Below, piece by piece: positions 1 through 9,276 of a DNA stretch of 64,000 nucleotides. The notes beneath the pieces are model-generated. The model was given only the letters and a program-made list of their open reading frames with translations. It did not search any database and had not been told where the DNA came from. Made by a program: the position numbers and the translations under genes. The stretch's first letter is position 1; every line of letters begins with the position of its first letter. Location: contig NZ_JAPNKC010000001.1 in the NCBI RefSeq assembly GCF_026626705.1, forward strand, positions 11,060,001 through 11,124,000, read 5' to 3'. Source of the DNA: Pyxidicoccus sp. MSG2 (lineage in GTDB: Bacteria > Myxococcota > Myxococcia > Myxococcales > Myxococcaceae).

Positions 1-2
1 TC

Positions 3-746
3 GACGGCATCATCGGGACCGAATGTCTGGTCGACGTCTCGACGAGCGAGGACTTCGCGTGCGGTCCGGGAAGCGTGCCGTACTGCCCACCGCAAGGGAG
101 TGGGAAGAAGAAGACCTGGGGTTGGTCTGGCTCGAAGCTCTTCGTGATGCTCGCCACCATGCCCCACGCGGGTTCGCTGGGCCATGCCTGCTCGCAGGGC
201 TCGGGCGGAAACTGGTTCGATGCCCCCTGGGTGGGCCTCAGTCATGGAGAGCTCGTGCGCGCTGGCGCCTTCGGCAGCTGCCACTGTTATGCCAAGGAGC
301 CTGACAAGTGGTACCTGGGTGACGGCTGCGGTCAGTTCAACGTCCTCGAGGTCGTGAACGACAACAACGACTTCCGGAACTTCGACGTCTTCAGCACCAA
401 CATGTTCGGCTATGCGGGCTACGTCGGCGAGGGCCCCTGTGGCTCGAAGTGCAAAGTCGACTCGCTGGGCAGTGCAGCCGACCTGATCGACAAATCGACG
501 AGCACCGAAGCGGCGCGGGGCGCGGTCGCCAGCCCCACCCGTGGGCCTGGTGCGGCGCTCCGCCGTCCGGTGTCTGGCTATCGCTACTTCTTGATCCTCC
601 TCGACGTTCCGAGTCGGACCGTCCAGTTGGCGATCATCCATCCGCTCAACGTTCCCACCTCGGTCGGCGCGCTGCTCCCCGGATTGCCGGCCCGGATGGA
701 GGCGTCGACCGTCGAAGCGGTCCGGACCTTGCGGCTGCCCAGGTGA
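3..746 (+). CDS. TOS1-like (DUF2401) secreted protein, C-terminal part
   Basis: The gene enters from the left edge; 247 residues in frame are visible and no start is present. The segment resembles the C-terminal domain of fungal TOS1-type cell-wall proteins (DUF2401, related to beta-glucan-active glycosidases), which myxobacteria also carry. Seen directly: GWSGSKLFVMLATMPHAG near residue 40, then a Cys-rich stretch with CHCYAKEP and GDGCGQFNVLEVV. The latter is the acidic CGEFDxxEV-type block of the family, here with Q in place of the first E. A beta-rich tail (YFLILLDV...VQLAIIHPL) ends the protein. Eight cysteines and no membrane segment fit an exported protein. Activity on beta-glucan is inferred from the family only. 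A secreted protein of unknown function and a GH-A glycosidase follow on the same strand. Confidence 0.6.
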   Translation, partial: DGIIGTECLVDVSTSEDFACGPGSVPYCPPQGSGKKKTWGWSGSKLFVMLATMPHAGSLGHACSQGSGGNWFDAPWVGLSHGELVRAGAFGSCHCYAKEPDKWYLGDGCGQFNVLEVVNDNNDFRNFDVFSTNMFGYAGYVGEGPCGSKCKVDSLGSAADLIDKSTSTEAARGAVASPTRGPGAALRRPVSGYRYFLILLDVPSRTVQLAIIHPLNVPTSVGALLPGLPARMEASTVEAVRTLRLPR

Positions 747-789
747 TGGACGAGTTCGGTGCACTTTTGACGGCGACGAGGCAGAGGGT

Positions 790-2229
790 ATGGGACGAGT
801 GACTCTTCACGGCCAGCGGTTGAATGCAGTGATTTCGCTATGCGTTCTCTTGATGTCCTTCTGGGCTCGTGCGGAGCAGGGGGTCACGGTTCTCGAGCTC
901 GTCGGGGACCGCCGGGACGCGGTTCGGAAACAGCTCGAACGCTCGTTGCAGGCCAAGGGCTCCGAGGTCGTCAAGGGCAAGCTGTATGAGACCCGTGCAC
1001 GACGGTTGGGGTTCCGAGGGCGCGAGGCCTACACGGATGCGGCCATCGCCGCGCTCTCGCGGGAACTGGGACTCGCGGCGACCGTCCGGGGAGCCGTGTC
1101 GGGACCCAAGCTCACCGTGAAAGTGGTGAGCACCTCGGGAAGGCTGCTCGAAACCGAGACATACCCGCTCAAGAAGGGAAGGCTTTCACCGAAGGACGCC
1201 TTGCGCGCCGCGGAAGCGATCTTGACGACGTTGCGCGGAGCCGCGGCGGAGGTCGTCCCCCAGGAGCCTTTGGAGGCGGCAGAGCCGGCCGCTTCGAAGC
1301 CTCAGGACGTCCCTCCCCAGTCCTCGGCCACGGCAGCCGCACTCGTTTCGAGTGGTGCCGGCACCGCCGAACCCACGGCCAGGGTCGAGGCAGTTCCAGC
1401 AGCTCCAGGGGAGGACGTGCCGCCGGTGAAGGCCCCTGCGCCGATGATGGGGCCTCGAAGAGTCTCCGTGAGGCTCGGTGGAGCCACCACCTTTCGCTCC
1501 TATTGTGCGGCCCCCGGCATCGCGTCGTGCGGTCAACTGGAATCGCAGCCGGAGGAGGAGAGGCCGGGGAACTACCTGTTGTTCGGAACGCCGAGTCCGT
1601 ACTCGGGCTTCAGCGCCGAGCTCGCTGTGTTTCCGCTGGCGCTCCAGGGAGAAACGGCGCTGAAGGGCCTGGGCTTGACCGCCGAGCTGTCGCGTCGCTG
1701 GCCCCAGGTCAGTGTCAAGGAAGGCGGACGTGGGGGAACCGTGAGCGCCGCGGACATGTATTGGTCGCTCTTCGGCACCTATCGTCTGTACTTTCCGCTA
1801 TCGCTTACGGCCACGCCCCTCCCCGCGTTCGTGGGGCTTCGGGGAGGTGTGATTTCCCACTCGTTCGAGGTGGCCGAGGAGTACCAGGCGCTGTTTCCCA
1901 AGACGGGTCGCACCCATGCGTCGTTGGGCCTGGATGTGTCGGTGCCCCTGGCCCGTCTGGCTCGGGTCGAGGCGGGCTTCCTGTACTTCATCCGGCCGCA
2001 GCCGGGCCATGAGCAGAGGGACCGCTATGGTCCCGAGGTGTCGAGCAGTGGCTTCGGGATCGAGGTGGGAGTCAGCGGCGATCTCTTCGGGCCACTGGAC
2101 TACAGCGTTCGCTACCGCTTCCAGAAATACGCGGACACATTCTCCGGAGTGGGAACGGACTGGACTGGGGGAGGCATCTCCCAGGAGCGCTATTCCGGCC
2201 TCACCTGGACGTTGGGCGCATCCTTTTGA
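790..2229 (+). CDS. Secreted protein of unknown function, possible outer-membrane beta-barrel
   Basis: The product is 479 aa with a signal peptide (hydrophobic NAVISLCVLLMSFW, likely cleavage after ARA near residue 28). Residues about 30-150 form a mixed alpha/beta domain. A Pro/Ala-rich linker covers about 155-225. Residues 225-479 are rich in alternating aromatic/small beta strands (SVRLGGATTF, YRLYFPLSL, DYSVRYRFQKY) and end in the aromatic F of GASF, as outer-membrane proteins often do. I do not recognise the family; the barrel assignment is inference from the strand pattern. The start follows CAGAGGG closely, and a GTG four codons later is an alternative. It lies 9 bp upstream of the glycosidase gene and is probably cotranscribed with it. 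Confidence 0.7.
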   Translation: MGRVTLHGQRLNAVISLCVLLMSFWARAEQGVTVLELVGDRRDAVRKQLERSLQAKGSEVVKGKLYETRARRLGFRGREAYTDAAIAALSRELGLAATVRGAVSGPKLTVKVVSTSGRLLETETYPLKKGRLSPKDALRAAEAILTTLRGAAAEVVPQEPLEAAEPAASKPQDVPPQSSATAAALVSSGAGTAEPTARVEAVPAAPGEDVPPVKAPAPMMGPRRVSVRLGGATTFRSYCAAPGIASCGQLESQPEEERPGNYLLFGTPSPYSGFSAELAVFPLALQGETALKGLGLTAELSRRWPQVSVKEGGRGGTVSAADMYWSLFGTYRLYFPLSLTATPLPAFVGLRGGVISHSFEVAEEYQALFPKTGRTHASLGLDVSVPLARLARVEAGFLYFIRPQPGHEQRDRYGPEVSSSGFGIEVGVSGDLFGPLDYSVRYRFQKYADTFSGVGTDWTGGGISQERYSGLTWTLGASF

Positions 2230-2238
2230 AAGGCGCTT

Positions 2239-3303
2239 ATGATACTTCGTGGCCTTGGTTTGAGCCTTCTGCTGGTTGCAATCCAGTCCTGCGCAGTCGC
2301 TCCCGGCGCGCCGGACGATGACATCGGGGATGGCGGGAGCCCGCGTGCTGATGGTGGCACAGGCGACGGGGGCAACGGTGCGATCTCGGTGGATGGGCGA
2401 GCCATCAAGGCAGATGGGAAGGCCCTCCAGTTGAAGGGCGTCTGCTGGAATCCTGTCGGAAAGGGTCACAACCACCCGCCCAGGGATGACTACGCCGCCT
2501 TCGCCGATAGGGATATCGCGCTGATGAAGGCCGCGGGCATCAACGTGGTCCGCACCTACGACACAATCCGCGACACCGCGGTGCTGGACAAGCTGCACGC
2601 CGCGGGCATCCGCGTGATCATGAGCGTGTACGCCTACGGCGGCGAGCCCGCTTCTCGCGCCTCCGAGCACGTCACGGCGCTCAAGGATCACCCCTCCATC
2701 CTCATGTGGTCCCTTGGTAATGAATGGAACTACAACGGCCTGTATACCGATTTGCCCTTCAGTGACTCGATGGCTCGCTTGAACCAGATCGCCGCCGCGA
2801 TCAAGAGGCTCGATTCCAAGCACCCCATCGCGACCATCTATGGCGAAATGCCCTCCAAGGCCACCATCGAAGCAATGCCGGACATCGACGTCTGGGGCCT
2901 GAACATGTATCGCGGAATCACGTTCGGAGACGCCTTCAACAAGTGGACGGCCCTCAGCCAGAAGCCCATGTTCGTCGCCGAGTACGGTGCGGATGCCTTC
3001 AATGCGAAGATCCCCGGATACGATCCCGAAAGCCAGGGCAGGGCGACCCGCGAGCTGACCCGGGAGATTCTCGAACACTCGACCGCGAACAAAGGCGGCG
3101 TGTGCTCCGGCGGCACCATCTTCGAGTGGTCGGACGAGTGGTGGAAGTCCGGGGAGCCCTCCCAGCACGACAACGGTGGCACCGCCCCCGGCGGTGGTCC
3201 CTACCCGGACAGCACCTTCAATGAGGAGTGGTGGGGAATCGTCGACGTCGACCGGAACACGCGGCCCGCGTACGAGGCGCTCAAGAGCCTCTACGCGCCT
3301 TGA
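2239..3303 (+). CDS. Clan GH-A (GH2/GH72-like) glycoside hydrolase lipoprotein
   Basis: This 354-aa protein is a probable secreted glycosidase anchored as a lipoprotein: MILRGLGLSLLLVAIQSC places a lipobox cysteine at residue 18, followed by a Gly/Asp-rich spacer. The rest is a TIM barrel with clan GH-A landmarks: LKGVCWNP at the first strand, INVVRTYD, the acid/base glutamate in GNEWNYN, WGLNMYRG, and the nucleophile glutamate in VAEYGADAF. The AEYGADAF motif resembles GH2 TIM barrels, while the single-domain layout and the NE...EYG pair also fit beta-1,3-glucanosyltransferase-like (GH72) enzymes; substrate is therefore open. The Shine-Dalgarno GAAAGG sits 5 nt before the ATG. The TOS1-like neighbour hints at beta-1,3-glucan, possibly fungal cell wall, but that is inference. 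Confidence 0.75.
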   Translation: MILRGLGLSLLLVAIQSCAVAPGAPDDDIGDGGSPRADGGTGDGGNGAISVDGRAIKADGKALQLKGVCWNPVGKGHNHPPRDDYAAFADRDIALMKAAGINVVRTYDTIRDTAVLDKLHAAGIRVIMSVYAYGGEPASRASEHVTALKDHPSILMWSLGNEWNYNGLYTDLPFSDSMARLNQIAAAIKRLDSKHPIATIYGEMPSKATIEAMPDIDVWGLNMYRGITFGDAFNKWTALSQKPMFVAEYGADAFNAKIPGYDPESQGRATRELTREILEHSTANKGGVCSGGTIFEWSDEWWKSGEPSQHDNGGTAPGGGPYPDSTFNEEWWGIVDVDRNTRPAYEALKSLYAP

Positions 3304-3464
3304 GTTGATGCGGCGTCGACGAGGATTGGCATACGCACAACCACACCGCGGAACCGCTCCACATTCATGAGTGTTTGTCTTTATTCCGAGCCGGCGTGCG
3401 CCTGATATCCGTGCTCGGTCGTCTTCTTGTTTTGGCGGCACGTTGTCTTGAAAGGAGTCGGAAT

Positions 3465-5903
3465 GTGAGCTGCGTTCCTGAAATGTTCGCCCCCGCGGGT
3501 CGTTCTTCGCAGGTGGCCATCTCTTGTCGGAATCCGGGGCAGGGCGTGAGCATCCGGCCCGCACTGTTCGCGGCGGTTTCCTGGGTATGTCTGGCGGTTG
3601 CCGCCTGCAGCCCTGGCACCGCGCAGATCGGCGACGGGCCACCGCCGGACAATGAACCTGTCGTCAATGGACCTGACGGCTATGCCGAGCTGACCTGGCC
3701 CGAGCAGCAGCCCACGACCCATTACACGCTCCCCAGTGGCACGCTCGTGACGAAGGTCGGCGGACGTACGCGCGACCGCCACGCACGCGAGATGCCCCCG
3801 AAGGGCGATCCGATGGGCGGGGACAACTACATGACCTTCGCGGCGCACTATTTCGAGCGCCGCACCCACGACATCACCATCTACGACAATCCCAATCCCG
3901 ACCCCAAGAAGCCCGGTACCCGCATCCTGACGCTCGTCGTGCGTCCGCAGTGGTGGTTGTACGGGACGAACTTTCGGGGCGGGTACATCGGGCGGCGCGG
4001 AGAAGAGCCCTACCTGCCGATGTCGGTGGCGCTCTACGGCGACAACGGTGGCATGAAGCAGCTGCCCCCTGGGACCCTTCTGAAGGACCAGGAGCTGAAG
4101 ACTCCGATCTCGAACTACGACGCCCTGCCGGATAACAACAGCCCAAGCACCTATCGGGATCTCAATAGGCCTCTCGCGGACGGCGAGTTCGTGTTGGTGA
4201 AGCAGATCACGCGCTCTCCCGCACTCAATCGGGAGCTGCGAGTGGGCGACCTGTATGAATTCGAGCTCGGCATCTTCCTGGACGGCACCAAGGGCGACGA
4301 GCTCGGTCGCTTCAACTACTACTCGGATGCGCTCGTCTACCGCGTCGGCTCGCCCGGCATCGTGCCCTGGTACCGTGGCCCCTGCTGTGATGCCCCCGCG
4401 ATTCCCTGGGACTCGACTCCCATCCCGGACAGCGCTCTGGCTGGCGGCAAGCTGATGACCCTGCAGGAGAACACCTCGGGGTTCCCTCACATCAGTTTCA
4501 TGCAGGCGAGCCTCAATATCACGGGTCGCAACATCCAGGCCTTCACCGAAGGGCGACGTCTGATCCATACCTCCTTCTTCACCGGTGGCCACCACGAGCC
4601 TGGCAATCCGCCTGTCACGGCTGCCATGAACAAGGCGGGCCCCAGGTTCCAGCAGGCCTCATGCATCGACTGCCATGTGAACAACGGCAAGAGCTCTCCT
4701 GCGCTCAACACGCCATTGTCGACGATGGTGGTGCTCACCGCGGACGTGGACGCCACCGGCAAGCTCGTGCCGGACAGCCGCTTCGGCGGGCACCTCTGGC
4801 AGGGAGTGGTGAACGATGGCCGGACCCAGTACGACGGGCGCAACGCGGTACTGAAGGTCACCTCGTATCGCGAGATCCCGGGGAAGTATCCGGATGGCAC
4901 TGCGTACACGCTGCAAGAGCCCATCTATTCGCTGACGGATCGGATGGGCCAGGCGCTGGAGCTGCCTGCTCGCATGTCGGTGCACACGGCTCCGCACATG
5001 GTGGGGATGGGCCTCCTGGAGGCAGTGCCGGAGAAGCAGTTGAAGGCTCTCGCCGAAGCGAGCCAACACGATCCCGATGGTGCGGTCGGCAAGCTTCAGT
5101 TGATTCCGGATCCACGTTCCCCGTCGGCCACCCGCGTGGGTCGCTTCGGCTGGCGCGGCACGGCTTCGACCGTGGAGGAGCAGGTCTCAGGCGCCCTGAA
5201 CAACGACATGGGCGTGACGACGTCGATGTTCCCCACCCACAACTGCAGCCTGGCCAAGGACGACGTGGATTGCCGCAATGCGAATTCCACCACTCCGGAG
5301 ATCAGCAACGAGAACGTGCGCCTCATCGTGGATTACACGAGCCTCCTGGCGGTCCCGCCCCAGCGCCACTTCCCAGGTCAGCAGCCTCTCCGGAATTATG
5401 CCGTGGACTTCGGAGAGCTGGTCCAGGATCCGGATCAGTCCAGGCTCGAGGCCGAGCTGGCGAAGATGCGGGAGGACGAAGCGGCCGAGCGTCAGCTGCA
5501 GGAGCGCGTCGCTGCCGGCTCTGTGTTGTTCACGCAGGCGCGCTGCAATGCGTGCCACGTGGCGACGCTGACCACTGGAACCGCACACCGCTATGCCGAG
5601 CTGCGGGAGCAGAGCATTCATCCGTACACGGACCTGCTGCTGCACGACATGGGGCCCGAGCTTGGAGACAACTACCCTCAAGGTGTCGCCACCGGGCAGG
5701 AGTGGCGCACGGCGCCGCTGTGGAGCCTGGGCCTGCTCGAGCACACCAATCCCGGTGCGCGTTTCCTCCACGATGGTCGTGCCCGCACCATCGAAGAGGC
5801 CATCTTGTGGCACGGAGGGCAGGGCCGCGCGAGCCGGGACCGCTTCAAGGCCATGTCGAAGGAAGAGCGCGGCAAGCTGATCGACTTCGTGAACTCGCTC
5901 TGA
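3465..5903 (+). CDS. Di-haem oxidoreductase (DHOR, DUF1111-type) lipoprotein
   Basis: The product is about 812 aa and resembles the di-haem oxidoreductase/putative peroxidase family. Two covalent haem sites are visible: CIDCH at about residue 400 and CNACH at about residue 694. Between them lie the typical RVGRFGWRG, VEEQVSGALNNDMGVT and PTHNC segments. The C-terminal part has APLWSLGLLEHTNPGARFLHDGRARTIEEAILWHGGQ, split here only by description, as in other DHOR proteins. A lipobox (LAVAAC) follows a hydrophobic stretch beginning near base 3560. The start is uncertain: GTG at 3465 has the best Shine-Dalgarno (AAAGGAG, 7 nt), but GTG at 3546 gives a more ordinary 20-residue signal peptide. 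The roughly 400-residue N-terminal region is beta-rich and unrecognised. It probably works in the envelope as an electron-transfer or thiol/peroxide enzyme. Confidence 0.8.
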   Translation: MSCVPEMFAPAGRSSQVAISCRNPGQGVSIRPALFAAVSWVCLAVAACSPGTAQIGDGPPPDNEPVVNGPDGYAELTWPEQQPTTHYTLPSGTLVTKVGGRTRDRHAREMPPKGDPMGGDNYMTFAAHYFERRTHDITIYDNPNPDPKKPGTRILTLVVRPQWWLYGTNFRGGYIGRRGEEPYLPMSVALYGDNGGMKQLPPGTLLKDQELKTPISNYDALPDNNSPSTYRDLNRPLADGEFVLVKQITRSPALNRELRVGDLYEFELGIFLDGTKGDELGRFNYYSDALVYRVGSPGIVPWYRGPCCDAPAIPWDSTPIPDSALAGGKLMTLQENTSGFPHISFMQASLNITGRNIQAFTEGRRLIHTSFFTGGHHEPGNPPVTAAMNKAGPRFQQASCIDCHVNNGKSSPALNTPLSTMVVLTADVDATGKLVPDSRFGGHLWQGVVNDGRTQYDGRNAVLKVTSYREIPGKYPDGTAYTLQEPIYSLTDRMGQALELPARMSVHTAPHMVGMGLLEAVPEKQLKALAEASQHDPDGAVGKLQLIPDPRSPSATRVGRFGWRGTASTVEEQVSGALNNDMGVTTSMFPTHNCSLAKDDVDCRNANSTTPEISNENVRLIVDYTSLLAVPPQRHFPGQQPLRNYAVDFGELVQDPDQSRLEAELAKMREDEAAERQLQERVAAGSVLFTQARCNACHVATLTTGTAHRYAELREQSIHPYTDLLLHDMGPELGDNYPQGVATGQEWRTAPLWSLGLLEHTNPGARFLHDGRARTIEEAILWHGGQGRASRDRFKAMSKEERGKLIDFVNSL

Positions 5904-5935
5904 GCCCTGGTGCGTTCCGGGGTGGAATCGTTCGA

Positions 5936-5967
5936 AGCGTTCACATCCGTGGCCGGGCGTGAACGCT
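5936..5967 (+). other. Perfect inverted repeat between DHOR and symporter genes
   Basis: AGCGTTCAC (5936-5944) pairs perfectly with GTGAACGCT (5959-5967) around a 14-nt loop, 33 bp after the DHOR stop. There is no T tract, so it could be a weak terminator, an mRNA-end stabiliser or an operator in front of the symporter gene. Confidence 0.35.
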
Positions 5968-6010
5968 CCCCAAGAGCTATAGTCCGCGGCCTCCCGAGAG
6001 AGGTGTGCGG

Positions 6011-7300
6011 ATGCGGTGGGTGAAGAATCTCTACGTCCAGGTGCTGCTGGCCATCGCGGTGGGTGTCCTCCTCGGATGGCTGCGGCCGGACCTGGGCGAG
6101 TCGATGAAGCCCCTGGGTGACGGCTTCATCAAGCTGGTGAAGATGGTCATCGCACCGGTCATCTTCCTCACCATCGTCGCGGGCATCGCGAAGATGGGCG
6201 ACCTCAAGCACGTGGGTCGCATTGGCCTCAAGGCGCTCATCTACTTCGAAGTCCTGACGACGGTGGCGCTCGTCGTGGGGCTGGTGGTGGTGAACACCCT
6301 GAAGCCCGGCGCGGGGATGAACATCGACCCGGCGCAAATCGACACCTCCGGCATCACCCAGTACCGCGCGTCCGCGTCTCAGCAGGGCACCATCCCCTTC
6401 CTCCTGGACATCATCCCGCATGACTTCCTGTCGGCCTTCTCCGAAGGGAAGCTGCTCCAGGTGCTGCTCGTCGCGGTGCTGACGGGCGTGGCGCTCACCC
6501 GCCTGGGGCCCATGGGCCATCGTGTGCTCGCTTTGTCGGACGACCTGGCCCAGGTCTTCTTCGGCATCGTCGGGATGATCATGAAGCTGGCGCCGCTGGG
6601 CGCATTCGGCGCCATGGCCTTCACCGTGGGCAAGTTCGGCGTCGAATCGCTCAGCTCGCTGGGACGGCTGCTCATCGCCGTCTATGTCACCTGCGCCCTC
6701 TTCGTCTTCCTGGTGCTGGGGCTGGTGGCGCGGCTGTCCGGCTTCTCGCTGTGGAAGCTCTTGCGCTACATGCGCAGCGAGCTGCTGCTCGTGTTGGGGA
6801 CGTCGTCATCGGAGTCCGCGCTGCCTCGGCTGCTCAAGCGCCTGGAGGCGCTGGGCTGCGACCGGGGCGCCGTGGGGCTGGTGCTGCCCACCGGGTACTC
6901 GTTCAACCTGGACGGGACGTGCATCTACCTGACGATGGCGGCCATCTTCATCGCCCAGGCGGTGAACATCGACCTCACGCTGGGCGAGGAGCTCACCCTG
7001 CTGGGCGTGCTGCTGCTGACGTCCAAGGGGGCCGCGGGCGTGACGGGCTCGGGCTTCATCACGCTGATGGCCACGCTGGCGGCGCTCCATGGCAAGGTGC
7101 CCGTCGAAGGCGTGGCGCTGCTGCTGGGCGTGGACCGCTTCATGTCCGAGGCCCGGGCCATCACCAACGTCATCGGAAACGCCGTGGCGACGCTCGTGGT
7201 GTCCAAGTGGGAGGGTGTGCGTGACGACACCGTCATGCACGCCGAGCTCGACAGCGGGCCCAGCCCCCTGGAAGGGATGAGCCTGGGCCACGGCACCTGA
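6011..7300 (+). CDS. Dicarboxylate/amino acid:cation symporter (DAACS family)
   Basis: This 429-aa inner-membrane carrier imports C4-dicarboxylates or acidic amino acids with Na+ or H+. The DAACS fold is evident from repeated hydrophobic helices ([42 protein letters not shown]). The family signatures are the serine-rich hairpin [14 protein letters not shown], then [41 protein letters not shown] and [24 protein letters not shown] with GYSFNLDGT is closest to DctA-type carriers. ATG at 6011 is chosen because GAGAGAGG lies 7 nt upstream; a GTG two codons earlier is too close. Length matches the family. It is read alone, about 100 bp after the DHOR gene. Confidence 0.92.
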   Translation: MRWVKNLYVQVLLAIAVGVLLGWLRPDLGESMKPLGDGFIKLVKMVIAPVIFLTIVAGIAKMGDLKHVGRIGLKALIYFEVLTTVALVVGLVVVNTLKPGAGMNIDPAQIDTSGITQYRASASQQGTIPFLLDIIPHDFLSAFSEGKLLQVLLVAVLTGVALTRLGPMGHRVLALSDDLAQVFFGIVGMIMKLAPLGAFGAMAFTVGKFGVESLSSLGRLLIAVYVTCALFVFLVLGLVARLSGFSLWKLLRYMRSELLLVLGTSSSESALPRLLKRLEALGCDRGAVGLVLPTGYSFNLDGTCIYLTMAAIFIAQAVNIDLTLGEELTLLGVLLLTSKGAAGVTGSGFITLMATLAALHGKVPVEGVALLLGVDRFMSEARAITNVIGNAVATLVVSKWEGVRDDTVMHAELDSGPSPLEGMSLGHGT

Positions 7301-7413
7301 GCGAAGAATTCAGGTGTCATCAGAAACACGGTTACAGGTGGGTTTGCCTGTGGAAGAACAGGTCCGCTACCGTGCGCATCGGTACCCAACCCGAGAAGGA
7401 CTCCGGAGGCCGC

Positions 7414-7728
7414 ATGCGAAGACGCGTTCTCGTTGTCGGTTCGATGCTTGTCGCGGGAGTGTTGACCGGTTGTGGCGGTATGGAGCCGAGCGGTGAGGCC
7501 CCAGAAACCCCTCTCACCGAGCAGGATCAATCGCTGGCGCCCACATGTCCCGCGGGGTACACCCCCGACTACGTCTGGCAATGCAGGATGCTCGCCCGGT
7601 GGCAGGCCCCCTGTTACTACTCGGGAGGCCCCGGGGCCTACAACGTGGAGCACCTCTATTGTCAGTCCGGCTCGACTGTCATCGACGCGGGGCCGACAGG
7701 GCTCTACGCCTGCGGCGATTGCTGGTGA
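7414..7728 (+). CDS. Small Cys-rich lipoprotein, unknown function
   Basis: The product is 104 aa. MRRRVLVVGSMLVAGVLTGC is a textbook lipoprotein signal with the lipid-modified cysteine at residue 20. The mature part is short and contains six further cysteines (TCPAGYTPDY, WQCRML, APCYYSGG, LYCQSG, YACGDCW), which suggests disulfides outside the cytoplasm. GGAGG lies 6 nt before the ATG and decides the start. I do not recognise a family. It is probably monocistronic, between the symporter and the convergent deacetylase gene. Confidence 0.7.
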   Translation: MRRRVLVVGSMLVAGVLTGCGGMEPSGEAPETPLTEQDQSLAPTCPAGYTPDYVWQCRMLARWQAPCYYSGGPGAYNVEHLYCQSGSTVIDAGPTGLYACGDCW

Positions 7729-7778
7729 TTGCGATTGGCTCGGCGGTCGCACGGACCTTCGAGCGATGAAGTCGTGGC

Positions 7779-7802
7779 GCGCGTCCTGGAAGCGGGACGC
7801 GC
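7779..7802. terminator. GC hairpin between convergent genes
   Basis: GCGCGTCC (7779-7786) and GGACGCGC (7795-7802) form an 8-bp perfect stem with an 8-nt loop. It lies in the 178-bp gap between the convergent small lipoprotein and deacetylase genes, where a shared terminator is expected. No T run follows on either strand, so the call is tentative. Confidence 0.35.
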
Positions 7803-7906
7803 CGCCGCTCCGGGTGCTGCACCCTGTACCGCACCGGGCGGAATTGACTCGCGAAAAACCGAGCGAGCAGGGGTAACGCTTCCCTCCTGGATGTGGCCTC
7901 GTTGCC

Positions 7907-9226
7907 TCAGGGGCTCGGTGAGACCGTGGCGGTGCCGGCCGCCTTCTCCCAGTGCTGGATGCGCTCTGCCAGCTCGCGGAAGGAGGGGAACTCCACGTCC
8001 TGGCACTGGCGCTGGCCCTGGTCGTCCGGGCATCCCGCCGCGGCGAAGGCCAGCGTCCGCTGGAGCGCCTGCCAGTAGATGCCACCTCTCAGCAGGCCGA
8101 AGTGCTGTGCCACGTTCCAGGGGACCCGGCCCTGCTTCTCGTAGGACAGGAGGATGGCGGCCCGCGAGTCGGCCTCCATGCGCTCACCGGTGCCGTCCTT
8201 GCCCTGGTACGCATCATCGATGGCGTAGGTGAGCGAGTCGTCGTGCCACATCAGGGGGAACTGCAACAGCCCCGTCCCCACCGCGCCCGTCATGCGACGC
8301 GGCGGACCGAGCGGCTGCATCGTGCTGGTGTCGTAGACGTAGCCTCTCTGCGCGAGCACCCGGTAGAGCGCGAAGTTGAGGTGGAGGAACGGCGCCCGGA
8401 AACCCACCACGTTGTAGGGCCGGAGGTTCTGCACCTGCGGCCGTCCCTCCGCGTCAAAGAGCTGCCGCCCCTCGTGTTCGACGGGGAAGGCCGGCATGGG
8501 CAGGCACACGTCCGTCACGCGCTCCCACCGTGGGCTGCCGCACACCGTTCCTTCCGGGCAGGCCGCGTGGGCATTGCACTCGGAGGTGCAGACCCCCACC
8601 TCCGGTGTCAGCGAGAGGCAGCGGCCGGAGTGGCAATCCGCCGCGGACCGGCAGCCGGCCCCCACCTCGCCCTGCGCCGCCGTCTTCAGCGGCTCCCATT
8701 TCGGGAACACGGCCTTGCCGGCGGCGTCGCGCACGGGCTCGAAGAGGTTGGCCTCCAGCAACTGCTCGAACTCGTCGAACTCCGCGCGCCAGGCGTCCTC
8801 GCTCCACGTCTGGCCGGAGGCATGGCGGACCGAGTGGTTGGCAATCTCATGTCCCTCGTTGAGGGCCTGCTGCGTCAGCGCCCAGCGCACGAGCGCTTCT
8901 TCCCGCGTCGTCGGCACATCGAGCGGATCCACCGCGAAGCCCTGGACCGCGGGGTCGTAGTACGCGGTGGTGATGAAGTAGGTGAAGTGGACGCTTCGGC
9001 CTGTCTCCCTCTGGGTTCGCCGGGCAAGCTCCAGCGTGTCGAGCCACATCTGGAAGCGCTTGCTCCCGTCGTAGGCGATGGTGAGCTGCAGCGGGTGGGG
9101 ACGGAAGTCCAGGGTGAGTGGCTCCCCGCTCGGCCGCTCCGACCCAGCCCCGCACCTGCAGGACGAGGCCAGGACGGCGAGCGACACCAGGAGCAGGAGC
9201 GGCGCGACGGAGGTGCGAGCGGGCAT
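7907..9226 (-). CDS. Polysaccharide deacetylase-like (NodB/CE4) lipoprotein with Cys-rich insert
   Basis: The product is about 439 aa from ATG 9226, which gives MPARTSVAPLLLLVSLAVLASSC with a lipobox cysteine at residue 23; an upstream in-frame start at 9259 adds 11 residues. The NodB fold is recognised by the metal-binding helix HEIANHSVRH (H-S-x-x-H, CE4 motif 2), by VGFRAPF (motif 3), and by the strand LTIAYDG where motif 1 would lie. That motif reads AYDG rather than TFDD, so activity is uncertain. Between motifs 2 and 3 sits an unusual Cys-rich insertion of about 60 residues (about 205-265) containing CRSAADC, CTSEC, CPEGTVC and DVC. Substrate is unknown. It is transcribed towards the small lipoprotein gene and stands alone. 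Confidence 0.75.
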   Translation of the reverse strand: MPARTSVAPLLLLVSLAVLASSCRCGAGSERPSGEPLTLDFRPHPLQLTIAYDGSKRFQMWLDTLELARRTQRETGRSVHFTYFITTAYYDPAVQGFAVDPLDVPTTREEALVRWALTQQALNEGHEIANHSVRHASGQTWSEDAWRAEFDEFEQLLEANLFEPVRDAAGKAVFPKWEPLKTAAQGEVGAGCRSAADCHSGRCLSLTPEVGVCTSECNAHAACPEGTVCGSPRWERVTDVCLPMPAFPVEHEGRQLFDAEGRPQVQNLRPYNVVGFRAPFLHLNFALYRVLAQRGYVYDTSTMQPLGPPRRMTGAVGTGLLQFPLMWHDDSLTYAIDDAYQGKDGTGERMEADSRAAILLSYEKQGRVPWNVAQHFGLLRGGIYWQALQRTLAFAAAGCPDDQGQRQCQDVEFPSFRELAERIQHWEKAAGTATVSPSP

Positions 9227-9276
9227 GTGGGGACCTGCGAAGAGGGGCTGCCGCTCCATTCCGAGCGCGGCCGACG

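Noticed and set aside
3375-3464. An upstream TTG start at 3375 for the di-haem oxidoreductase
   Set aside because: It lacks a Shine-Dalgarno and would put 75 residues before the lipobox; the GTG codons at 3465 and 3546 are better.
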